Positions 9,558 to 17,602 of a stretch of 64,000 bases of DNA are shown piece after piece. The position numbers and the translations under genes were made by a program. A model generated the notes under the pieces. The model did no database searches. It saw nothing but the letters and a program-made list of their open reading frames with translations, and had not been told where the DNA came from. Within the stretch, counting starts at the first letter, position 1; every line of letters begins with the position of its first letter. The stretch covers positions 1,240,001 through 1,304,000 of the forward strand of contig JACKLI010000001.1 of NCBI GenBank assembly GCA_024235995.1, read 5' to 3'. This DNA is from Burkholderiaceae bacterium. Its GTDB lineage: Bacteria > Pseudomonadota > Gammaproteobacteria > Burkholderiales > Burkholderiaceae_C.

Positions 9558-11417
9558 TCAGTGGCCGTACATGGCCTCGATCTGCGGTGCGTACTTGGTC
9601 TGCACCAGCTTGCGCTTGAGCTTCATGGTCGGGGTCAGCTCCTCGTCCTCGGCCGTGAGCTGCGTGTCGAGCAGGAAGAACTTCTTGATCTGCTCGACGC
9701 GGGCGAACTTGCGGTTCACCTCGTCGATCACGCCCTGGATCAGCGCCTGCACCTCGGGCGCGCGTGTGAGGCTGGCGTAGTTGGAAAACGGCACGTCGTG
9801 GTCCTGCGCGTACTTCTCGACGTTCTCCTGGTCGATCATGATGATCACCGTGAGGTAGGCGCGCGCGTCGCCGATCACCACCGCGTCGGTCACGTAGGGG
9901 CTGAACTTGAGCTCGTTTTCCAGCTCGCTGGGCGTGATGTTCTTGCCGCCCGCGGTGATGATGATGTCCTTCATGCGGTCGGTGATGCGGTAGAAGCCCT
10001 CCGCGTCCACCGTGCCCACGTCGCCGGTGCGCAGCCAGCCGTCGGCGGTGAAGGTCTCGGCCGTCTTCTCGGGCAGGTTCAGGTAGCCGGCGAATACGTT
10101 GGGGCCCTTGACCTGGATTTCGCCCGTGGCCGCGTCCAGCCGCACCTGGTTGAAGTCGGCCGCCGGCCCGATCGAGCCGGGCTTGATGCGCGCCGCCGGC
10201 ACGCCGGTGGAGGCGCCGCAGGTCTCGGTCATGCCCCACACCTCCAGCATGGGCACGCCCAGCGACAGATACCACTTGACCAGCTCGGGCGAGATCGGCG
10301 CCGCGCCCGTCACCAGATAGCGCGCGCGGTGGATGCCGATCATCTTGCGCACGTTGTCCAGCACCAGCCAGCGCGCCAGCCGAAAGCGCGCCTTCAGCAG
10401 CGCCGGCACCGGCTGGCCGGCCAGCACGCGGTCGGCGATCCGCCGGCCCACGCCGATGGCCCAGGCGTAGGCGGCCTGCTGCAGGCGCGTGCTTTCCTTC
10501 AGCGCGATGGTGACGCCGGAATAGAACTTCTCCCACACGCGCGGCACGGCGGTGAACACCGTGGGCGCGATCTCGCGCACGTTCTCGGGCACGGTGTCGG
10601 GGTTCTCGACGAAGTTGAGCCTGGCCCCGGTGTACAGCGAGTAGTACTCGCCGCCCATGCGCTCGGCGATGTGGCACAGCGGCAGAAAGCACATGCACTC
10701 GTCCTGCTCGCTGCGCGCGATCAGCGTGTTGTAGCCGTGCGCCGTGTAGACCAGCGCCGAATGCCTGTGCATGGCGCCCTTGGGCCTGCCGGTGGTGCCC
10801 GAGGTGTAGACCAGGATCGCCAGGTCCTCGGGCTGCACGGCCGCCACGCGCTGCTTCAGCGCGTCCGGGTGCTGCCGGTTGTGGGCGCGCCCCAGCTCGC
10901 GCAGGGCGCCCAGGCTGATGACCTGCGGGTCGTCCATGTCGCGCAGGCCCTCCATGTCGAACACCACGATCCGCTCCAGCAGGGGCAGGCGCTCGCGCAC
11001 CTCCAGCGCCTTGTCCAGCTGCTCGTCGTCCTCGACGAACAGCACGCGCGTGCGCGAGTCCTCGCACAGGTAGTGCACCTGGCTGGCCGCATCGGTGGGG
11101 TAGATGCCGTTGGCCACGCCGCCGCACGACAGCACCGCCAGGTCGGCCAGCACCCATTCGGGCACGGTGTTGGACAGGATCGAGGCGGTCTCGCCCTCGG
11201 CCAGGCCCAGGCTCAGCAGGCCGCCGGCGATCTCCGCCACCGCCTCGCCCACCTGCGTCCAGGTCCAGCTGCGCCAGAGGCCCAGCTCCTTCTCGCGCAG
11301 CCAGACGGTGTCGCCGCGCTGCGCCACCGCGTTCCAGAACATGGCGGCGATGGTGTCGCCGGGCACCACGATGTCGGTACGCGGCTGGATGCGGGAGAGG
11401 TCCCAAAGATTGCTCAT
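9558..11417 (-). CDS. Long-chain fatty acid--CoA ligase-like AMP-binding enzyme in a LIV operon
   Basis: A 619-aa adenylate-forming ligase with VYTSGTTGRPKGAMH, WGMTETCGAS, GWLRTGDVG and a late Lys-rich KRKLVQ end typical of the large FadD15-like subgroup (about 600-650 aa, with no compact C-terminal loss). It should activate a fatty or aryl acid to its CoA ester in the cytoplasm. It lies inside the ABC transporter operon, between the LivF-type ATPase and the binding protein, so uptake and CoA trapping of the same substrate is a natural inference. Confidence 0.87.
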   Translation of the reverse strand: MSNLWDLSRIQPRTDIVVPGDTIAAMFWNAVAQRGDTVWLREKELGLWRSWTWTQVGEAVAEIAGGLLSLGLAEGETASILSNTVPEWVLADLAVLSCGGVANGIYPTDAASQVHYLCEDSRTRVLFVEDDEQLDKALEVRERLPLLERIVVFDMEGLRDMDDPQVISLGALRELGRAHNRQHPDALKQRVAAVQPEDLAILVYTSGTTGRPKGAMHRHSALVYTAHGYNTLIARSEQDECMCFLPLCHIAERMGGEYYSLYTGARLNFVENPDTVPENVREIAPTVFTAVPRVWEKFYSGVTIALKESTRLQQAAYAWAIGVGRRIADRVLAGQPVPALLKARFRLARWLVLDNVRKMIGIHRARYLVTGAAPISPELVKWYLSLGVPMLEVWGMTETCGASTGVPAARIKPGSIGPAADFNQVRLDAATGEIQVKGPNVFAGYLNLPEKTAETFTADGWLRTGDVGTVDAEGFYRITDRMKDIIITAGGKNITPSELENELKFSPYVTDAVVIGDARAYLTVIIMIDQENVEKYAQDHDVPFSNYASLTRAPEVQALIQGVIDEVNRKFARVEQIKKFFLLDTQLTAEDEELTPTMKLKRKLVQTKYAPQIEAMYGH

Positions 11418-11502
11418 GATGCCCCCACGCTCCGCGGCTGTGCCTGCTGCGCTGCCTCCCGAGGGGGCGCGCGCCGGCTCGGTTGTTGGGTGATGGAATC
11501 GT

Positions 11503-12276
11503 TCATCGCCAGGTCTTCTTTTTCTTCCAGCGCCGCTCGCCGCGTACGCCGGACTCCTTCATGCCCAGGTAGAACTCCTTGATGTCCTCCTTCTCGCGCA
11601 GATGGGCACAGGTGTCTTCCATCACGATGCGGCCGTTTTCCAGCACGTAACCGTAGTCGGCGGCGTTCAGCGCCATGTTGGCGTTCTGCTCGACCAGCAA
11701 AATGGTGGTGCCGCGCTCGCGGTTGATGCGCACCACGATCTCGAAGATCTCCTTGGTCAGCTTTGGGGACAGGCCCAGGCTGGGCTCGTCCAGCAGGATC
11801 AGCTCGGGCGCGGCCATCAGCGCGCGGCTGATGGCCAGCATCTGCTGCTGGCCGCCCGACAGCAGGCCGGCGTCCTGCGCCCGGCGCTCCCGCAGGATCG
11901 GGAAGTACGCGTACACCTGCTCCATGTCGCGCGCCACGCCGTCGCGGTCGCGGCGGGTGTAGGCGCCCATCAGCAGGTTGTCGTGCACCGACAGCAGGGG
12001 GAACACTTCGCGCCCCTCGGGCACGTGCGAGAGCCCCTGCTGCACGATGAAGGCCGGGTCGCGGGCGGTGATGTCCTGGCCCTTGAAGTGCACGCTGCCC
12101 TTGCGCGGGTCGATGATGCCCGAGATGGTCTTGAGGATGGTGGTCTTGCCTGCGCCGTTGCTGCCCAGCACGGTGGCGATCTGGCCCTGTTCCACCTTCA
12201 GGCTGACGCCGCGGATGGCCTTGATGGGGCCGTAGGAGCTTTCGACGTTGGCCAACTGCAGGATCACCGTGCTCAT
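11503..12276 (-). CDS. livF: ABC transporter ATP-binding protein, LivF type
   Basis: A 257-aa ATPase. Walker A is GSNGAGKTT near residue 36, the signature is LLSGGQQQMLAI, and Walker B is LILLDEPSLGLSP. It has the short LivF layout with a Lys-rich tail (RRWKKKKTWR). The start ATG overlaps the stop of the upstream LivG-type gene by four bases. It forms the heterodimeric motor of the LIV-type importer with LivG. The symbol is by family; the substrate is not necessarily branched-chain amino acids. Confidence 0.9.
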   Translation of the reverse strand: MSTVILQLANVESSYGPIKAIRGVSLKVEQGQIATVLGSNGAGKTTILKTISGIIDPRKGSVHFKGQDITARDPAFIVQQGLSHVPEGREVFPLLSVHDNLLMGAYTRRDRDGVARDMEQVYAYFPILRERRAQDAGLLSGGQQQMLAISRALMAAPELILLDEPSLGLSPKLTKEIFEIVVRINRERGTTILLVEQNANMALNAADYGYVLENGRIVMEDTCAHLREKEDIKEFYLGMKESGVRGERRWKKKKTWR

Positions 12277-13085
12277 GCCTGCCTCCGCAGCGAGGACACG
12301 TCCTCGATCGAGCCCAGGTAGGCCTCGGCCACCCGGGCGTCGGCCTGCACCTCGGCGGGCGTGCCCATGGCCAGCACCTCGCCCTGGTTGAGCGCCACCA
12401 CGCGGTCGGACACGCGCGAGACCAGACCCATGTCGTGCTCCACCATCAGCACGGTCACGCCCAGCTCGTGCACGATGTCCTGGATCCAGAAGGCCATGTC
12501 GTCGGTTTCCTCCACGTTCAGACCCGACGAGGGCTCGTCCAGCAGCAGCAAGCGCGGCTCGGCGCACAGCGCGCGCGCCAGTTCCACCACCTTGCGCACA
12601 CCGTAGGGCAGGCCGGCCACCAGCAGGTCGCGGTAGCGCTGCAGGTCCAGCAGCTCGATCACGCGCTCGACGTGCTCGCGCGCGGCCAGCTCGGCGCGGC
12701 GCGTGGCGGAGGTGAACAGCAGCTCGCTCCAAAAACCCGTCCGGCGGTGCGTGTGGCGCCCGACCAGCAGGTTGTGCAGCACGCTGGCGTGCTCGAACAG
12801 CTCGATGTTCTGGAACGTGCGCGCGATGCCCAGCGCGGCCACCTGGTGCGGCGCCCGCGCGGTGAGATCGACCTTGCCCCGCGGGCCGGCGTAGTCGATG
12901 CTGCCGCTGGTGGGCTGGTAGAAGCGGCTGATGAGGTTGAACACCGTGGTCTTGCCGGCGCCGTTGGGCCCGATCAGGGTGAACACCTCGCCGCGGCGCA
13001 CGTCGAAGCTGACGTCGTTGACGGCCAGCACGCCGCCGAAGCGCACGCTCAAGTGCTTGGCCGAGAGCAGGATGCCGTCCGTCAT
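12273..13085 (-). CDS. livG: ABC transporter ATP-binding protein, LivG type
   Basis: A 270-aa ATPase with Walker A GPNGAGKTT, the LivG-specific RTFQNIELF segment, LLLLDEPSSGLN as Walker B and VEHDMGLV. The usual ABC signature is replaced by LPYGVRKVVELARAL, which is common for LivG. It is joined by ATGA overlaps to the LivM gene upstream and the LivF gene downstream, giving tight translational coupling. It partners LivF under the LivH/LivM permeases. Confidence 0.9.
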   Translation of the reverse strand: MTDGILLSAKHLSVRFGGVLAVNDVSFDVRRGEVFTLIGPNGAGKTTVFNLISRFYQPTSGSIDYAGPRGKVDLTARAPHQVAALGIARTFQNIELFEHASVLHNLLVGRHTHRRTGFWSELLFTSATRRAELAAREHVERVIELLDLQRYRDLLVAGLPYGVRKVVELARALCAEPRLLLLDEPSSGLNVEETDDMAFWIQDIVHELGVTVLMVEHDMGLVSRVSDRVVALNQGEVLAMGTPAEVQADARVAEAYLGSIEDVSSLRRQA

Positions 13086-14158
13086 TTCAAGCGGTCCGAT
13101 TTCTGGAACGACTTCTGGCGCCTGAACATGCCGCGCTGGTAGAAGGGAAACAGCTGCAGCCAGGTGCGCATCTTCAGCCAGCGGCCGTACAGGCCCAGCG
13201 GCTCGAACAGCACGAAGGCGACCAGCACCACGCCGTAGACCACGGCTTGCAGGCCCGGCGCCTGGCCGATGGCCTCGGGCAGCCAGTCCTTGCCCAGGGC
13301 GATGAGCTGGGGCATCGCGATCAGGAAGATGGCGCCCAGGAAGGCGCCGTGGATGGAGCCCAGACCACCGATGACGACCAGCAGCAGCAGGTCGATGGAC
13401 TGCAGGATGCTGAACTGGTCGGGCGTCAGGAACTGGATCTTGTGCGCGTACAGCGCCCCCGCCACGCCGGCCAGCGCGGCCGACAGCGCGAACGACAGCG
13501 TCTTGTAGCGCGCCAGGTGGATGCCCATGCTCTGCGCCGAGATCTCGGAGTCGCGGATCGCCACGAAGGCGCGGCCGGTGGGCGCGCGCAGCAGGTTGGC
13601 GATGCCCAGCGTGGCCAGCGCGGCGGTGGCCAGGCACAGCGCGTAGAAGCCGTGGGTCGACTCGATCGACCAGCCGAAGAAGGCCGGCGCCTGCACCGAC
13701 AGGCCGGCGTTGCCGCCGGTCACGCTGTCCCAGCGGGCAAAGCCTTCCTCCACGATGAAGCCGAAGGCCAGCGTGGCGATGGCCAGGTAGATGCCCTTGA
13801 CGCGCAGCGCCGGCAGGCCCACCACCACGCCCACCGCCGCGGCCAGCACGGCCGCGCCCGCCATGGCCAGCGGAAACGGCCAGCCGGCGTTGGCCAGCAC
13901 CGCCTGCGTGTAGGCGCCCACGCCCAGGAAGGCCGCGTGTCCCAGCGAGATCTGCCCGGTGTAGCCCGACAGCAGCATCAGCCCCAGGCCGGCGATGCCG
14001 TAGATGAGGATGAAGGTCAGCTGCGCCAGCCAGTATTCGGGCAGCAGCCAGGGCGCCGCCACCAGGGCGAGCACCAGCAGCCCGTACCAGAACACGTGCC
14101 CGCCGTGCTTGGCCAGGCGGATGTCCTGCTCGTAGCTGGTCTTGAAGATGAAGCGCAT
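13082..14158 (-). CDS. livM: ABC transporter permease, LivM type
   Basis: A 358-aa polytopic inner-membrane permease of the branched-chain family. The conserved core GLMLLSGYTGQISLGHAAFLGVGAY lies near residues 60-85 (quoted here in part), with IRDSEISAQSMGI as the cytoplasmic coupling loop and VVIGGLGSIHGA near the end. The soluble tail is basic. It overlaps livG by four bases and follows livH by seven bases. Confidence 0.9.
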   Translation of the reverse strand: MRFIFKTSYEQDIRLAKHGGHVFWYGLLVLALVAAPWLLPEYWLAQLTFILIYGIAGLGLMLLSGYTGQISLGHAAFLGVGAYTQAVLANAGWPFPLAMAGAAVLAAAVGVVVGLPALRVKGIYLAIATLAFGFIVEEGFARWDSVTGGNAGLSVQAPAFFGWSIESTHGFYALCLATAALATLGIANLLRAPTGRAFVAIRDSEISAQSMGIHLARYKTLSFALSAALAGVAGALYAHKIQFLTPDQFSILQSIDLLLLVVIGGLGSIHGAFLGAIFLIAMPQLIALGKDWLPEAIGQAPGLQAVVYGVVLVAFVLFEPLGLYGRWLKMRTWLQLFPFYQRGMFRRQKSFQKSDRLK

Positions 14159-14165
14159 GCGGTGG

Positions 14166-15041
14166 TCAGACCTTTTTCAACAAACGTTCACCGAACAGGC
14201 CATTGGGTTTGATCATCAGCATCAGCAGCACCACGATGTAGGCCGCGATGTCCTTGAAGCCCTCGGGCAGGTAAAAGCCCGACAGCGACTCGACCACGCC
14301 GATCACCAGCCCGCCCACGATGGCGCCCGGCAGGCTGCCGAAGCCGCCCACCACCGCGGCGGGAAAAGCCTTCAGGCCGATGAAGCCCATGTTGGCGTAC
14401 ACGAAGGTGATGGGCGCCAGCAGCAGGCCGGCGATGGCGGCCACGGCGGCCGCCAGGCCCCACACCAGGCCGTTCAGGCGCTTGACCGGGATGCCCATGT
14501 AGTACGCGGCCAGCTGGTTTTGCGACGCTGCCTGCATGGCGATGCCAAGGCGCGTGAAGCGAAACAGCGCGTACAGGCCGGCGCACAGCACGGCGGTGAC
14601 GGCGATCACCACCATCTGCTCGGCGCTGAGCACCAGCGCGCCCAGGTTCCAGACCTGGTCCTTGTAGGGCACGGGCAGGGCGTGGGTTTCGGTGCCGATG
14701 CCGGGGATCATGGTGATCGCGCCGCGCGCCACGTAGCCGATGCCGATGGTCAGCATGACGATGGTGAACGCCGGCTGGCCCAGGATGGGGCGGATCACCG
14801 CGCGCTCCATGCCCACGCCGAACAGGCCCATGGCGGCGATGCTGGCCAGCACCGCCAGCCAGAACGGAAAGCCCAGCAGCGTCATGCCGACGTAGCCGCA
14901 GAAGGCGCCCAGCATCATCAGGTCGCCCTGCACGAAGCTCACGGTCTCGGTGGCCTTGTAGATCAGCACGAAGCCGAGCGCGATCAAGCCGTAGATGCAA
15001 CCCTGCGCCACGCCGCTGATCACCAGTTGGATGAACTCCAC
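14166..15041 (-). CDS. livH: ABC transporter permease, LivH type
   Basis: A 291-aa permease with the LivH opening FIQLVISGVAQGCIYGL and GFVLIYKATE, then FRFTRLGIAMQAASQN as the EAA-like loop. I prefer GTG at 15041 (VEFIQLV...), preceded by TTGGGGAT, because family members begin at this point. An in-frame TTG at 15068 would add nine unconserved residues. It is the first gene of the minus-strand transport operon, whose promoter should lie at about 15045-15120, immediately beside the palindromic element. Confidence 0.87.
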   Translation of the reverse strand: MEFIQLVISGVAQGCIYGLIALGFVLIYKATETVSFVQGDLMMLGAFCGYVGMTLLGFPFWLAVLASIAAMGLFGVGMERAVIRPILGQPAFTIVMLTIGIGYVARGAITMIPGIGTETHALPVPYKDQVWNLGALVLSAEQMVVIAVTAVLCAGLYALFRFTRLGIAMQAASQNQLAAYYMGIPVKRLNGLVWGLAAAVAAIAGLLLAPITFVYANMGFIGLKAFPAAVVGGFGSLPGAIVGGLVIGVVESLSGFYLPEGFKDIAAYIVVLLMLMIKPNGLFGERLLKKV

Positions 15042-15121
15042 GCTATCCCCAATGCTGTGCGTTGCCAAAATTCGTCAGACTCTAAGGGCCCGGTGCGCTG
15101 GCCGCATCCCCGAAAAACCCT

Positions 15122-15389
15122 TAGGGCCTGTTAACGTTATGAAAGGGGATCGCGTTGCCTCGCCAAGGGGCTGGATGCAAGGCGCCCGTGCGCAGCAAGG
15201 CCCGTGCCTTGCAAGCGCGGGCAACGCCGCAGACGGCCCCTTGGCGAGACAACCCGAAGGGAAGCTCATGACAGCCCGCCCCTCGGCGTTGCGCTTCTTG
15301 TGCGTGCCGACGCACGCACGGCGGCGCGCGCCTTGATGGGCAGGCTGTCATGAGCTTCGCGACCCCTTTCATAGCGTTAACAGGCCCTA
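15122..15389. repeat. 268-bp MITE-like element with nested inverted repeats
   Basis: The ends are 27-bp inverted repeats (TAGGGCCTGTTAACG..., 15122-15148 versus 15363-15389) with one mismatch. Inside are two further hairpin arms, also with one mismatch each: 15154-15171 / 15236-15253 (18 bp) and 15261-15281 / 15338-15358 (21 bp). Smaller stems lie inside those (TGCAAGGC...GCCTTGCA near 15176-15213, and GTGCGTGC-cga-c-GCACGCAC near 15300-15319). The element can therefore fold into a three-arm clover. There is no conserved ORF. It occupies nearly all of the 362-bp gap between livH and the crotonase gene, ending 14 bp before the latter's ATG. The rest of that gap (15042-15121) would hold the liv promoter. 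Confidence 0.8.
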
Positions 15390-15403
15390 GCAGGCCCAAG
15401 CCC

Positions 15404-16228
15404 ATGACCGAAGCCAGTGCAGCCGTCCGCGTCGAGCAGCTCGACACCGTCACCGTCGTCACGCTGGAGCGCGCCGACGTGCGCAACGCCGTGGACGCCG
15501 GCACGGCGCGCGCCCTGCACGCCGCCTTCATGGCCTTCGAGGCCGACGCCGGCGCCCGCGTGGCGGTGCTGCACGGCGCGCACGGCCACTTCTGCGCCGG
15601 CTGGGACCTGCAGGCCGGCGCGCGGCTGGCGCGCCAGGACGCGGGCGCCGCCCAGCGCCTGCGGCAGGAGCTGGACTTCGCCGCCGCCGACGTGCAGCCG
15701 CTGGGTCCCATGGGCCCCTCGCGCCTGCTGCTGTCCAAGCCGGTGATCGCGGCGGTCGAAGGCGCGGCCGTGGCCGGCGGCACCGAGCTGGCCCTGTGGT
15801 GCGACCTGCGCGTGATGGCCGAGGACGCGTACTTCGGCATCTTCTGCCGGCGCTTCGGCGTGCCGCTGATCGACGGCGGCACGGTGCGCCTGCCGCGCCT
15901 GATCGGCCAAAGCCGCGCGCTGGACCTGATCCTGACCGGGCGCCGGGTGGACGCGGCCGAGGCACTGGCCATCGGCCTGGCCAACCGCGTGGTGCCGGCG
16001 GGCACGGCGCGCGCGGCGGCCATCGCCCTGGCGCGCGAGCTGGCGGCCTTTCCGCCGGACACGCTGCGCGCCGACCGCCTGAGCGCGCTGACGCAATGGG
16101 ACTGGCCGCTGCCCGAGGCCCTGCAGCGCGAGTGGGACGGCGGCAAGCGCTGCATCGGCGCCGCGCTGGCCGGTGCCGCGCGCTTTGCCGGCGGCGCCGG
16201 GCGGCATGGCGATTTCGAGGCCAGCTGA
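15404..16228 (+). CDS. Enoyl-CoA hydratase/isomerase (crotonase) family protein
   Basis: A 274-aa crotonase-fold protein. The oxyanion-hole segments are HFCAGWDLQ near 62-70 and VAGGTELAL near 123-131, so the first acid/base Glu (Glu128) is present. The second Glu of true hydratases, in a PE motif, is Leu155 here (FGVPLIDGGT), so simple hydration is doubtful and an isomerase-like or other reaction may apply. The start is ATG 15404; no good ribosome-binding site is visible because the palindromic element ends 14 bp upstream. The earlier in-frame ATG at 15350 lies inside that element and is rejected. Confidence 0.8.
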   Translation: MTEASAAVRVEQLDTVTVVTLERADVRNAVDAGTARALHAAFMAFEADAGARVAVLHGAHGHFCAGWDLQAGARLARQDAGAAQRLRQELDFAAADVQPLGPMGPSRLLLSKPVIAAVEGAAVAGGTELALWCDLRVMAEDAYFGIFCRRFGVPLIDGGTVRLPRLIGQSRALDLILTGRRVDAAEALAIGLANRVVPAGTARAAAIALARELAAFPPDTLRADRLSALTQWDWPLPEALQREWDGGKRCIGAALAGAARFAGGAGRHGDFEAS

Positions 16229-16261
16229 GGCAGGCCGGCGGGCCGGGAGCGTCGGTTTCAA

Positions 16262-16297
16262 TTTAATCGAGCGATTGCTTGGTTAAATGTCTATACT
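16262..16297. promoter_or_regulatory. Imperfect 26-bp palindrome and possible -10 before thiolase operon
   Basis: Positions 16262-16287 read TTTAATCGAGCGATTGCTTGGTTAAA from 5' to 3'; the outer TTTAA/TTAAA and most inner positions are symmetric (20 of 26). The dyad has the size and AGCGATNGCT-like core of a TetR-family operator. A TATACT at 16292-16297 could be the -10 box, so a bound repressor would cover the promoter. The regulator itself is not identified. Confidence 0.5.
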
Positions 16298-16335
16298 GCC
16301 ATTTTTGCCCGATATCCCCCTAAGGAGTTACCCCG

Positions 16336-17541
<1,206 letters not shown>

Positions 17542-17545
17542 GACA

Positions 17546-17600
17546 AATAGGCCTCTAGCCCGTATCAATCAAGCGCAAGCAGCTATCAATTCAGGATCAT
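17546..17600 (+). repeat. Interspersed repeat copy D (intergenic)
   Basis: AGGCCTCTAGCCCGTATCAATCAAGCGC followed by AAGCAGCTATCAATTCAGG is the clearest copy of the family. It makes up essentially the whole spacer between the thiolase stop and the FadB-like start at 17603, and so must also provide or replace the ribosome-binding site there. Confidence 0.7.
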
Positions 17601-17602
17601 CC

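Noticed and set aside
15350..15403. Earlier ATG for the crotonase inside the palindromic element
   Set aside because: It would add 18 residues encoded by the repeat, unlike any crotonase N-terminus.
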